Origin: an uncultured Collinsella sp.
Lineage (GTDB): Bacteria > Actinomycetota > Coriobacteriia > Coriobacteriales > Coriobacteriaceae
Assembly (NCBI GenBank): GCA_937926755.1
Contig: CALBBA010000046.1
Span: 1 to 16,164, forward strand
Direction: 5' to 3'
DNA: 16,164 nt
Below, in pieces: positions 7,338-14,581 of this stretch; positions within the stretch are counted from its first letter, which is position 1, and the number at the start of each line of letters is the position of its first letter. Both the position numbers and the translations under genes were made by a program. The notes beneath the pieces are model-generated. The model saw nothing but the letters and a program-made list of their open reading frames with translations. It had not been told where the DNA came from and ran no database searches.

Positions 7338-8132
7338 TTAAGCCTCCTCGGTCTTGCTCAGTCCACCAAACCTACGGTCACGGCCCTGATAGGCCAAAAT
7401 GGCGTCGACAAGGCCCCAACGATCAAAGTCGGGCCAATAGGTATCGGTGACGTAGAATTCGGAATAAGCCACCTGCCACAGCAGATAGTTCGAAAGGCGC
7501 AGCTCACCAGAAGTGCGAATCACAAGCTCAGGATCGGGAAGGCCGGCGGTATAGAGGTGGGAAGCCACCATGTCGTCATCAATTGCGCCAGGATCGATCT
7601 TACCGGCGGCAGCGTCGAGTGCGATCTGACGGACAGCGCGGGTAATCTCGGCACGCGCGCCGTAGTTGACGGCAAGCGCCAGCGTCATGCCGGTGTGATT
7701 GGCGCACTCGGCAAGACCGCGTTCAAAAACGTCGCGGGTCTTCTTGGGCAGCGCGGAAATGTCACCCAAAAAGACAACGCGCACGTTTTCGCGCTTAAGC
7801 AGCGGCAGCTCGTCGATAAACGTCTTGGCAAACAGGTGCATCAAGACGTTGACCTCATGCTGCGGGCGGTTCCAGTTTTCGGTAGAAAACGCATAGGCCG
7901 AAAGCACGTCGACGCCCAGACGCACGCAGGCGGTAATAATCTCACGAAGGGAGACGATACCCGCCTTGTGGCCCTCGGTGCGTGCAAGACCGCGCGATGT
8001 GGCCCAACGACCATTGCCGTCCATGATGCACGAGATATGGTGCGGAATGTTATTGAGGTCAAGGTCGGAAAAACCGACGCCCGCAGGGGCGTCGGCAAAG
8101 TACTCGACCAGTTTATGCTCGTCGTATTGCAC
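7338..8132 (-). CDS. uppS: Undecaprenyl (cis-prenyl) diphosphate synthase
   Basis: UppS condenses isopentenyl diphosphate units onto farnesyl diphosphate with cis geometry, giving the lipid carrier for peptidoglycan and other wall polymers. The 264-residue protein shows the P-loop-like MDGNGRWA (37-44, catalytic Asp38), the conserved His55, AFSTENWNRP (81-90), and the IPP-binding RTSGELRLSNYLLWQ near 205-219. About 28 residues precede the usual family start. The start is GTG, one base after the frr stop, with GGAG seven bases upstream. A shorter family member could act as a cis-farnesyl synthase, but a single copy in the pyrH-frr-uppS-cdsA context argues for the wall-carrier enzyme. Confidence 0.96.
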   Translation of the reverse strand: MQYDEHKLVEYFADAPAGVGFSDLDLNNIPHHISCIMDGNGRWATSRGLARTEGHKAGIVSLREIITACVRLGVDVLSAYAFSTENWNRPQHEVNVLMHLFAKTFIDELPLLKRENVRVVFLGDISALPKKTRDVFERGLAECANHTGMTLALAVNYGARAEITRAVRQIALDAAAGKIDPGAIDDDMVASHLYTAGLPDPELVIRTSGELRLSNYLLWQVAYSEFYVTDTYWPDFDRWGLVDAILAYQGRDRRFGGLSKTEEA

Positions 8133-8133
8133 C

Positions 8134-8670
8134 TTAGATCTCCATGACCTCGGCTTCTTTTTCCTTCAGAAGCTCCTCGACCTTGGCGACATACTCATCG
8201 GTGTGCTTCTGGACCTTGGCCTGCTCGCGACGGACATCGTCCTCGGTGAGCTCCTCATCGCGCTCAAGCTTGTTGTTGAAGTCGCGACGGATGTTACGGA
8301 TAGACACCTTGGCCTGCTCGGCGTACTCGCGGCACTCCTTGACGAGCTCGCGACGGCGCTCCTCGGTGGGAGCCGGGAACGGCAGACGAACGACGGTGCC
8401 ATCGGAGTTGGGGGTAATGCCCAGATCGGAAGCGCCGATGGCCTTGACGATAGCGTTGATGAGTGCCTTGTCCCACGGCTCGATGAGCAGCATGTGGGCC
8501 TCGGGGGTCTTGACGGCGGCAACCTGCGTGACCGGCGTGGGAACACCGTAATAATCGACGGTGATGTCGGACAGAATGTTGGCATTGGCGCGGCCGGTAC
8601 GGACCTTGGAGAAGTTATGCTTGAGGGACTCGAGCGACTTGTCCATATGGGCGGTGATGTTCTCTGCCAT
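8134..8670 (-). CDS. frr: Ribosome recycling factor
   Basis: RRF, with EF-G, splits the post-termination ribosome into subunits in the cytosol. The 178-residue protein has the typical N-terminal stretch with LKHNFSKVRTGRANANIL (about 16-33), the small domain II with YYGVPTPVTQVAAV (about 40-53), and a long charged C-terminal helix. Length is a few residues below the common 185, with no part missing. ATG start with AGGAGG seven bases upstream, two bases after the pyrH stop. The pyrH-frr pair is one of the most conserved neighbours in bacteria. Confidence 0.98.
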   Translation of the reverse strand: MAENITAHMDKSLESLKHNFSKVRTGRANANILSDITVDYYGVPTPVTQVAAVKTPEAHMLLIEPWDKALINAIVKAIGASDLGITPNSDGTVVRLPFPAPTEERRRELVKECREYAEQAKVSIRNIRRDFNNKLERDEELTEDDVRREQAKVQKHTDEYVAKVEELLKEKEAEVMEI

Positions 8671-8672
8671 GC

Positions 8673-9395
8673 TTAATCCTCCTGATAGACGAGCGTGCCG
8701 ACGGGCTCACCCGCGAGCGCGCGCTTGACGGTGTCCTCGCCATCGATGTTGAGGACCAAAATCGGCATTCGGTTATCCTGGCACAGTGCCGTAGCGGTGG
8801 AATCCATAACCTGCAGACCGCGGACGAGAACCTCGTGATAGGTAATCTTGTCAAAACGGACGGCATCAGCGCACTTGACGGGATCCTTATCGTAGATGCC
8901 GTCAACCTTGGTGGCTTTAATCAGAATCTCGGCGCCGATCTCGCACGCACGAAGAGCCGCGGCGGTGTCGGTCGTAAAGTACGGATTGCCCGAACCGGCG
9001 GCAAAAATAACGACGTTGCCCTTGGAAAGGTGGTGGATGGCGCGCCGGCGAAAATAGGGCTCGCAGATCTCGTTCATCTGGATAGCGCTCATCACGCGGC
9101 AGGGAACATCGTTATGCTCGAAGGCATCCTGCAGGGCGAGCGCGTTCATAACGGTTGCCAGCATGCCCATGTAGTCGGCCTGAGCACGCTCCATGCCACC
9201 GGCAGCGCCTGCCATGCCGCGGAAAATATTGCCGCCGCCGACAACGACGCCGACCTCATGGCCAACGGCGAGCAGCTCCTTGACCTGCTTGGCAAGATGA
9301 TCGGTAACCTTGGGGTCGATGCCATATTGGCCGTCGCCCATCAGCGCTTCGCCGGAAAGCTTAAGAAGCACGCGTTTATATCGGATGTCGGACAA
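8673..9395 (-). CDS. pyrH: Uridylate (UMP) kinase, TTG start
   Basis: PyrH phosphorylates UMP to UDP with ATP. It belongs to the amino-acid-kinase fold, is hexameric in known cases and is regulated by GTP and UTP. The 240-residue protein has KLSGEAL (12-18), the glycine-rich GGGNIFRG (53-60), and FTTDTAAALRA (about 145-155) with the nucleotide-contacting region. TTG at 9393-9395 is the only sensible start: a near-perfect AAGGAGG (9402-9408) lies six bases upstream and the residues that follow are the normal N-terminus. It opens the long pyrH-proS unit, after a gap with the tsf terminator and a possible weak promoter. Confidence 0.98.
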   Translation of the reverse strand: MSDIRYKRVLLKLSGEALMGDGQYGIDPKVTDHLAKQVKELLAVGHEVGVVVGGGNIFRGMAGAAGGMERAQADYMGMLATVMNALALQDAFEHNDVPCRVMSAIQMNEICEPYFRRRAIHHLSKGNVVIFAAGSGNPYFTTDTAAALRACEIGAEILIKATKVDGIYDKDPVKCADAVRFDKITYHEVLVRGLQVMDSTATALCQDNRMPILVLNIDGEDTVKRALAGEPVGTLVYQED

Positions 9396-9401
9396 AGCGA
9401 T

Positions 9402-9408
9402 CCTCCTT
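9402..9408 (-). promoter_or_regulatory. Strong Shine-Dalgarno deciding the pyrH TTG start
   Basis: AAGGAGG on the - strand, six bases before the TTG at 9393-9395. The strong match may compensate for the weak initiation codon. Confidence 0.8.
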
Positions 9409-9425
9409 TAGATTGAACTCTCAAC

Positions 9426-9431
9426 ATTCTA
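9426..9431 (-). promoter_or_regulatory. Candidate -10 element of a pyrH promoter
   Basis: TAGAAT on the - strand, one mismatch from TATAAT, about 30 nt before the pyrH start. No good -35 hexamer lies 16-18 nt upstream, so this would be a weak or activator-dependent promoter. Alternatively pyrH depends on read-through of the tsf terminator. Confidence 0.35.
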
Positions 9432-9436
9432 TCAAA

Positions 9437-9452
9437 GGCTCTAAGAAGAGCC
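9437..9452 (-). other. Second hairpin between the tsf terminator and pyrH
   Basis: A perfect 6-bp stem (GGCTCT with AGAGCC) and 4-nt loop lie just past the tsf terminator. On the - strand TTTGATAG follows, so it may be a weak back-up terminator or processing site. It also overlaps where a pyrH -35 would be. Confidence 0.5.
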
Positions 9453-9454
9453 AT

Positions 9455-9490
9455 GAAAAAGCAGGCTGTGAGTAAAACCCACAGCCTGCT
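9455..9490 (-). terminator. Rho-independent terminator of rpsB-tsf
   Basis: On the - strand an 11-bp perfect stem (9480-9490 with 9460-9470) and 9-nt loop are followed by a T-run (9460-9456), 23 nt after the tsf stop. It separates the ribosomal unit from pyrH. Confidence 0.9.
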
Positions 9491-9513
9491 CATTACCAGC
9501 TACAAGAGCTTAT

Positions 9514-10383
9514 TTACTCGCCACGGACCAGACGGTCAAAGGCAACGACGGTAATGGTGTCGCCGAGCTCCTTGGAGACCTGCTCAGCGTACTTCTTGAT
9601 GGTGAGGGAGCTGTCCTTGATGAACTCCTGCTCGGTGAGCACGGACTGCTTGTAGAACTTCTCCAGACGGCCGACAGCCATCTTCTCCTGGATAGCCTCG
9701 GGCTTACCGGACTCGGCAGCCTGAGCCATGTAGATCTGCTTCTCGTGCTCGACGGTCTCGGCCGGAACCTGATCGCGGGTAGCGCAGATCGGGGCGACGG
9801 CGGCAACCTGAAGGGCAACGTCGTGAGCGAAGGTCTTGAAGGATTCAGCCTGAGCGGTCTCAGCCTTCTCGAAGGCGAACTCGACGAGGACGCCGATCTT
9901 ACCACCCATGTGGATGTAAGAAGCGAGCGCGCCGTTCTCAGCCTTGCGGGCAGCGAAGCGGGAGATCTTCATGTTCTCGCCCATGATGTGAATCATCTCG
10001 GTGAGCTCGGAGGAAACGGTCTCCTCGCCCATCGGCTTCTCGAGCAGAGCGTCGACGTCAGCAGGCTCGGTGGTAGCGACAACCTCAGCGACCTTAGAAG
10101 CAAAGCCGGTGAACTTGGCGTTGGAGCCAACGAAGTCGGTCTCGCAGGAGAGCTCGAGCAGAGCACCGGTCTTGCCATCCTCGGAGACGAACGCGGCGAC
10201 AGCGCCCTCGTTGGTCTCACGGCCAGCCTTCTTGGCAGCCTTAGCAAGGCCGTTCTTACGCAGAACGTCGACAGCGGCGTCCATGTCGCCGTCAGCCTCG
10301 ACGAGAGCCTTCTTGCACTCCATCATCGGGGAGTCGGTCATCTCGCGGAGCTGCTTGACCATAGCGGCGGTAATCTGGGCCAT
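9514..10383 (-). CDS. tsf: Translation elongation factor Ts
   Basis: EF-Ts is the nucleotide exchange factor that returns EF-Tu-GDP to the active GTP form. The 289-residue protein begins with the UBA-like domain (AAMVKQLREMTDSPMMECKK near 6-25). It has the EF-Tu-contacting TDF in ELSCETDFVGSNAKF (about 75-95) and the two core subdomains, including GVLVEFAF and HDVALQVAAVAP. The C-terminal SLTIKKYAEQVSKELG is also typical. ATG at 10383 is preceded by AAGGA six bases away; an in-frame TTG five codons earlier (10398) has no such site and is rejected. It lies 45 nt behind rpsB and is strongly biased in codon use, as expected for a highly expressed gene. Confidence 0.98.
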   Translation of the reverse strand: MAQITAAMVKQLREMTDSPMMECKKALVEADGDMDAAVDVLRKNGLAKAAKKAGRETNEGAVAAFVSEDGKTGALLELSCETDFVGSNAKFTGFASKVAEVVATTEPADVDALLEKPMGEETVSSELTEMIHIMGENMKISRFAARKAENGALASYIHMGGKIGVLVEFAFEKAETAQAESFKTFAHDVALQVAAVAPICATRDQVPAETVEHEKQIYMAQAAESGKPEAIQEKMAVGRLEKFYKQSVLTEQEFIKDSSLTIKKYAEQVSKELGDTITVVAFDRLVRGE

Positions 10384-10428
10384 TGTGGTTCCTTTCAAAG
10401 AGATGAAAAAGAATTAACTAAGACTGAT

Positions 10429-11157
10429 TTACTCGGCCTTGGGCTCAGCGGCCATCTCGGCCTCGGAGACCTGCTCCTTGCCGGAGCCAGCGAGGCAGGC
10501 GTCAGCCATGAGCTCGCACATAAGGGTGACAGCGGAGATAGCGTCATCGTTGCAGGGGATGCCGTACTCGACCTCGTCGGGATCGGAGTTGGTGTCGATC
10601 AGAGCGACGACGGGGATGTTCAGGCGCTGAGCCTCCTTGATGGCGTTCTCCTCGCGCTTGGTGTCGATGACGAAGAGAGCCTGGGGCAGACCCTTCATGT
10701 CGCGGGCGCCACCGAGGTTGGTCTGGAGCTTGGTGAGCTCCTTGCCGAGAACAGCCTGCTCCTTCTTGGGCAGAACAGCCATGCGGCCGTCCTCGACCAT
10801 GGCCTCGAGCTCCTCCATGCGGTTGATGCGGGAGCGGATGGTGACGAAGTTGGTCAGCATACCGCCGAGCCAACGCTGGTTGATGTAAGGCATGTTGGCG
10901 CGCTCAGCAGCGTTCTTGACGGCCTCCTGAGCCTGCTTCTTGGTGCCGACGAACAGCACATTGCCGCCCTTGGCGACGTTCTTGACGAAGGTGTGTTCCT
11001 GTTCGGCGTCGAGTATGGTATGGTTGAGGTCGAATATGTAGATGCCGTTGCGCTCACCGAAGATGAACGGCTTCATCTTGGGGTTCCAGCGACGGGTCTG
11101 GTGACCGAAGTGGCAGCCGGCCTCGAGCAGGGTGCGGATATTAATCTTGGTAGCCAT
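10429..11157 (-). CDS. rpsB: 30S ribosomal protein S2
   Basis: S2 is a small-subunit protein near the mRNA exit side. The 242-residue sequence is typical throughout: LLEAGCHFGHQTRRWNPKMK (10-29), FIFGERNGIYIFDLN, GTKKQAQEAV, YINQRWLGGMLTNF (about 92-105), and IPVVALIDTNSDPDEVEYGI (about 180-199). The last 20 residues are acidic and variable. ATG with AGGAGG (11164-11169) six bases upstream. Heads the rpsB-tsf unit, with its own promoter and a roughly 135-nt leader. S2 is known to repress its own operon in E. coli, which makes the structured leader interesting. Confidence 0.99.
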   Translation of the reverse strand: MATKINIRTLLEAGCHFGHQTRRWNPKMKPFIFGERNGIYIFDLNHTILDAEQEHTFVKNVAKGGNVLFVGTKKQAQEAVKNAAERANMPYINQRWLGGMLTNFVTIRSRINRMEELEAMVEDGRMAVLPKKEQAVLGKELTKLQTNLGGARDMKGLPQALFVIDTKREENAIKEAQRLNIPVVALIDTNSDPDEVEYGIPCNDDAISAVTLMCELMADACLAGSGKEQVSEAEMAAEPKAE

Positions 11158-11160
11158 GTT

Positions 11161-11206
11161 AAACCTCCTGTGGTTTGCCTCCGCGCGGGGTCATCCTCCA
11201 AAACCA
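11161..11206 (-). promoter_or_regulatory. Mutually exclusive hairpins around the rpsB ribosome site
   Basis: On the - strand AAACC (11176-11172) can pair with GGTTT (11165-11161) across a 6-nt loop, placing the AGGAGG (11169-11164) in loop and stem. The same AAACCA (11176-11171) can instead pair with TGGTTT (11206-11201), freeing the ribosome site. This is the layout of a translational switch, but only base pairing by eye supports it. Confidence 0.4.
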
Positions 11207-11275
11207 ACCCGGACATGTGCTACCAAAGCCCGGGCACCACGGTATGAAGTAGCCGCGCGTGCGTGATAAAAACAT

Positions 11276-11291
11276 GTTGCCGTGAAGCAAC
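11276..11291 (-). other. 5' hairpin of the rpsB leader
   Basis: GTTGC and GCAAC form a 5-bp stem with a 6-nt loop, right at the predicted transcript start near 11292. It may protect the 5' end or be part of a larger leader fold. Nearby GCTAC/GTAGC (11219-11223 with 11249-11253) could form a second, longer-range stem. Confidence 0.4.
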
Positions 11292-11298
11292 CCGATGA

Positions 11299-11327
11299 AT
11301 GATAGCAGGAATGCCTCTTCCTGCCAA
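11299..11327 (-). promoter_or_regulatory. Sigma70-type promoter of rpsB-tsf
   Basis: On the - strand TTGGCA (11327-11322, one mismatch to TTGACA) and TATCAT (11304-11299, one mismatch to TATAAT) are separated by exactly 17 bases. The start of transcription is expected near 11292, giving a leader of about 135 nt. It lies immediately after the xerC terminator. Confidence 0.75.
11305..11324. promoter_or_regulatory. Perfect dyad in the rpsB promoter spacer, candidate operator
   Basis: GCAGGAA (11305-11311) and TTCCTGC (11318-11324) form a perfect 7-6-7 inverted repeat. It fills the 17-bp spacer and enters the -35 hexamer by three bases. A bound dimer would cover the promoter. Being upstream of the predicted start, it is not a leader RNA hairpin of rpsB. 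Confidence 0.45.
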
Positions 11328-11332
11328 CCCGC

Positions 11333-11359
11333 AATCAAAACCACACACCTGAGTGCGGC
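11333..11359 (-). terminator. Likely terminator of the yraN-xerC unit
   Basis: On the - strand CCGCAC (11358-11353) and GTGTGG (11346-11341) form a 6-bp stem, extendable by a G-U pair, with a 6-nt loop, followed by TTTTGATT. It starts 18 nt after the xerC stop and ends just before the rpsB -35. The stem is short, so termination may be partial. Confidence 0.55.
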
Positions 11360-11376
11360 GCGGGACGTCCCAGCCA

Positions 11377-12297
11377 CTATTCGCCTCGGGGATGGGCTTG
11401 AGCCACAGCCCGCTTAAGCCGATCGGGTGTGAGATGCGTGTAGATCTGCGTCGTGGACAGGCTCGCATGACCTAGCAGCTCTTGAACCGAGCGCAGGTCC
11501 GCACCGCCCTCGAGCAAGTCGGTCGCAAAGGTATGGCGCATCGCATGCGGGGCGATGTCGGCCGGAATGCCGGCGAGGGTCGCCAGCGTATGGAACCGCC
11601 GCCGGAGCATCGCGGCGCTCATGCGATTGCCGCGCGCCGATATAAGCAGCGGATGCGGCCCGGTAGCGAGGTCGCGGCGCTTTGCCCGAGCGAGCAACTC
11701 CGGCCTCCCCTCTTCAATATAGAGACGCGTCACATCGAGCGCACGACGATACAGAGGAACGATGCGCTCCTTGCTTCCCTTGCCCCACAGGCGCAGCGTG
11801 CGTTCGGACCACGCAATGGACTCCACATTGAGTGCTGCGAGCTCAGAGATACGGGCGCCCGAGGCATAGAGCAGCTCGAGCATCGCCGCATCGCGCAGTC
11901 CCGCGGGTGTTGAGGTATCAGACGTCTTGAGCAGCGCCTCGACCTGCTGGGTCGTAAGGACGCCCGGCAGGTCACGCGGCAGCTTGGGCGACGCGATCGC
12001 CGAGACCGCATCGCCCTCGACAATCCCCTCGGCAGCCATCCAGCGATAGAGAGATCGGATAGCCGACAGGTGCGCCGCAAGCGTTCGGGGAGCCACCTGC
12101 TCACGCGAAAGCTCAGCAAGATAGCGACGAATGGTGCGCACGTCGGCAGCGAAAGCATCGATATCCTCGCGCTCGCACCAGGAAGCAAAGCGCTCCAGCC
12201 TCGAGCCATAGGCCGTCACCGTGTTGGGAGAAAGTCCCTCGACACGTGCGATATAGGCGATAAACGAGTCGACGGTGTCGTACAGGTCAAAGGCTAT
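11377..12297 (-). CDS. xerC: Tyrosine recombinase XerC, start codon unresolved
   Basis: Site-specific tyrosine recombinase that, with XerD, resolves chromosome dimers at dif during division. All catalytic residues are present (numbered from the GTG at 12219): Arg123 in SGARISEL, Lys147 in GKGSKERIVP, His225 and Arg228 in HAMRHTF, His251 in LLGHAS, Tyr260 in TQIYTHL. GTG 12219 is the first usual start and would give 280 residues, but the frame continues upstream with a typical SAM-like N-terminus (DTVDSFIAYIARVEGLSPNT). A full 306-residue protein would begin at ATA 12297, which has GGAGG (12307-12311) nine bases upstream and overlaps the trmFO stop; no ATG, GTG or TTG occurs there before an in-frame TGA. 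The coordinates give this extended form. XerC rather than XerD is inferred from the trmFO neighbour. Confidence 0.88.
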   Translation of the reverse strand: MAFDLYDTVDSFIAYIARVEGLSPNTVTAYGSRLERFASWCEREDIDAFAADVRTIRRYLAELSREQVAPRTLAAHLSAIRSLYRWMAAEGIVEGDAVSAIASPKLPRDLPGVLTTQQVEALLKTSDTSTPAGLRDAAMLELLYASGARISELAALNVESIAWSERTLRLWGKGSKERIVPLYRRALDVTRLYIEEGRPELLARAKRRDLATGPHPLLISARGNRMSAAMLRRRFHTLATLAGIPADIAPHAMRHTFATDLLEGGADLRSVQELLGHASLSTTQIYTHLTPDRLKRAVAQAHPRGE

Positions 12298-13631
12298 GAC
12301 CGGTCGCCTCCAAACAGATCGGGGCGAGTGGCCAGATAGGCATCAAGGGCCTCGAGCGCACGGTCCGCATAGGCCTGGTAGCGGTCGCGCTTGCTGCGGC
12401 GCTTACCATCCTCGAGTGGCGGCACCAGGCCAAAGTTGACATGCATAGGCTGATAGCCCACGGTGGCAGGATCGGTCGCATAGCCCACGAGCGCACCCAG
12501 AGCGCCCACACGCGGCAACTCGACGCCCGCGGCCCCGATAGCCTCGGCATAGGTGTTGAGCGCCGCGAGCAGACCGGTCGCCACGGCTTCCATGTACCCC
12601 TCGGTGCCGGTGATCTGACCGGCCAGGCGCACGCCGGTACCGGGCACGGCAAAGGTGCCATCGAGCACGTGCGGGGCATCGACAAAGGTGTTGCGGTGCA
12701 TGACACCGTAGCGGAAGAACTCAGCGTTCTCCAGGCCCGGCACCATATGGAAGACGCGCTTCTGCTCGCCAAAGGTCAGGTTGGTCTGGAAGCCCACCAG
12801 GTTATAGGCGGTCTTCTCCTTGTTCTCGGCACGCAGCTGAATCGCCGCCCAGGGACGACGACCGGTTCCCGGGGCCGTGAGGGCGACGGGCTCCAGGGCG
12901 CCAAAGCGAATGGCGTCCTTGCCGGTGCGCGCAACCTCCTCGGCAGGCTGGCAGGCCTGGAACAGATCACCGCCCTCAAAGTCCTTGAGCACCACGCGGT
13001 CGGCCGTGGTAAGCGCCTCGATAAAGGCCTCATACTCTTCCTTGTTGAGCGGAGCGTTGAGATAGTCGCCGCTCCCCTGCTCCTCGTAGCGCGATTGTGA
13101 GAACAGCACGTCCATATCGAGCGTGGAGGCATCGACGATCGGCGCCGCGGCATCGAAGAACGCAAGGGCGTCGCCACCGACGAGCTTCATGACCTCTTCG
13201 CTCAGCGCCGGCGAGCACAAGGGGCCGGCGGCAATGACCACGTGACCTTCGGGAATCTGCGTGACTTCGCCGTGAACGATCTCGATATTGGGACGAGCGG
13301 CAACTTCGGCCTCGACAAGCTCGGAAAACTTGACGCGATCGACCGCTAAGGCGCCACCGGCGGGAACAGCCGCGCGATGGGCGCAATCGAGCAGAACTGA
13401 ACCCATGCGCTCAAGCTCGGCCTTCAGCAAACCAGCCGCGGAATCCGGACGGGTCGACTTAAACGAATTGGAGCAGACGAGCTCTGCCAGGTGATCGGTA
13501 TGGTGGGCCGGGGAGCTCACCTGGGGGCGCATCTCGCACAGCTTTACGGCAAACCCGCGATCTGCCAGCTGGATCGCGCACTCCGAACCCGCCAGACCGC
13601 CACCGATAACTGTCACCTGATCGAACTGCAT
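12294..13631 (-). CDS. trmFO: Folate-dependent tRNA (uracil-54-C5) methyltransferase TrmFO
   Basis: FAD enzyme that makes ribothymidine at tRNA position 54 using methylenetetrahydrofolate and NAD(P)H, instead of S-adenosylmethionine. The 445-residue protein has the N-terminal dinucleotide site VIGGGLAGSE (8-17), the family motif ELVCSNSFKS with catalytic Cys53, and the second redox cysteine in FQACQPAEE (about Cys227), both matching the Bacillus enzyme closely. The C-terminal YQPMHVNFGLVPPL region is also present. ATG at 13631 has AAAGG nine bases upstream; an in-frame TTG two codons earlier (13637) is too close to that site. It starts 14 nt after the dprA stop. topA, usual between dprA and trmFO, is absent. 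Confidence 0.97.
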   Translation of the reverse strand: MQFDQVTVIGGGLAGSECAIQLADRGFAVKLCEMRPQVSSPAHHTDHLAELVCSNSFKSTRPDSAAGLLKAELERMGSVLLDCAHRAAVPAGGALAVDRVKFSELVEAEVAARPNIEIVHGEVTQIPEGHVVIAAGPLCSPALSEEVMKLVGGDALAFFDAAAPIVDASTLDMDVLFSQSRYEEQGSGDYLNAPLNKEEYEAFIEALTTADRVVLKDFEGGDLFQACQPAEEVARTGKDAIRFGALEPVALTAPGTGRRPWAAIQLRAENKEKTAYNLVGFQTNLTFGEQKRVFHMVPGLENAEFFRYGVMHRNTFVDAPHVLDGTFAVPGTGVRLAGQITGTEGYMEAVATGLLAALNTYAEAIGAAGVELPRVGALGALVGYATDPATVGYQPMHVNFGLVPPLEDGKRRSKRDRYQAYADRALEALDAYLATRPDLFGGDRS

Positions 13632-13645
13632 CTGCAAACACCTTT

Positions 13646-14581
13646 CTAATTGACACGTTTTCCATTGTGACCGAAGGGTGTCTGGGCGTGAAGGGCAAAC
13701 TTGGAGGGCGCATACCTTCCATCCATCATGCGCTCGATAAGACCCTCGAGTTCAAGCGAACCCAAGAGTTTGAGTACGCCGACAGCATCGAGCGAGACGA
13801 GCGCCGCGATGTCGTCGACCTTGAGCGGAGAGGCGATGAGCGCATGCATCACGGTCTGCTGCGTTGAATCCAGGTCGGCAATGCCGGGAGCATCGGGGCG
13901 CGAGTAGCGCAGGGTTCCATAGATGCGTGAGATAGCCATCTCGATAGATTCCTCGTCAATGATGCAGCAGGCACCGTTCGCAATGAGGTAATTCGTGCCA
14001 CGCGACTCGGGCGATAGGATCGACCCCGGCACAGCGAGAAGTTCTCGCCCCAAATCCATAGCAGCCTCGGCTGTAGAAAACGTCCCGGAAGGCATACCCG
14101 CCTCGGATACAAAGAGGGCTTGCGACAGGGCCGCGATCACGCGATTGCGACGCGGAAAGGCAAACTTGCGAGGACCCATGCCCCACGGGGAGATCGACAC
14201 GACCGCGCCACCCGTATCGAGCGTGCGCGTAATAAGCCCCGCGCTCGAGCGCGGATAGACCACGTCGGCGCCCGTCCCCAGCACCATGACGTGTTTGCCG
14301 CCAGCGTTGACCGCAGCCCAACCCGAGGCCTGGTCGCAACCGACCGCGCCGCCCGAAACTACCGTCACTCCCGCCTCGACCGCCACCTTTGCCGCAAGCT
14401 CTGCCACGGCAAGACCATACGGCGAGGCCTTGCGCGCGCCGATGATGGAGAGCGCGGGCGTCGAAAGCACCTCGGGGTTGCCGCGCACATAGAGCGTCTG
14501 GGGTACATCAGAAAGCTCCAACACAGTCTCGGGATACAACGCATCACCTGGATGCAGCTCAAAGATCCCCTCGGCCATCAT
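13646..14581 (-). CDS. dprA: DNA processing protein DprA, without N-terminal SAM domain
   Basis: DprA (Smf) binds incoming single-stranded DNA during transformation and loads RecA. The 311-residue protein has the Rossmann-like core: LSIIGARKASPYG (44-56), VVSGGAVGCDQASG (74-87), VLGTGADVVYP (100-110), FAFPRRNRVIAALS (140-153), and AVPGSILSPESRGTNYLI (183-200). The C-terminal winged-helix domain is about 236-293. The N-terminal SAM/HhH domain of longer homologues is missing. The usual SGxAxGID...H segment here reads SGGAVGCDQASGW, with Cys for Ile. ATG at 14581 is supported by AAGGAGG five bases upstream; a second ATG follows at once. The frame runs to 14737 inside comM but without a conserved sequence. 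Start overlaps the comM stop. Confidence 0.95.
   Translation of the reverse strand: MMAEGIFELHPGDALYPETVLELSDVPQTLYVRGNPEVLSTPALSIIGARKASPYGLAVAELAAKVAVEAGVTVVSGGAVGCDQASGWAAVNAGGKHVMVLGTGADVVYPRSSAGLITRTLDTGGAVVSISPWGMGPRKFAFPRRNRVIAALSQALFVSEAGMPSGTFSTAEAAMDLGRELLAVPGSILSPESRGTNYLIANGACCIIDEESIEMAISRIYGTLRYSRPDAPGIADLDSTQQTVMHALIASPLKVDDIAALVSLDAVGVLKLLGSLELEGLIERMMDGRYAPSKFALHAQTPFGHNGKRVN

Noticed and set aside
7314..8147. A 277-codon + strand frame opposite uppS
   Set aside because: UppS motifs are unambiguous on the - strand; the opposite product resembles nothing and has no start signals.
9745..11247. A 500-codon open frame on the + strand antisense to tsf and rpsB
   Set aside because: The product is a Leu/Gly/Asp-rich mirror of the strongly biased tsf and rpsB codons, with no family resemblance and no ribosome site.
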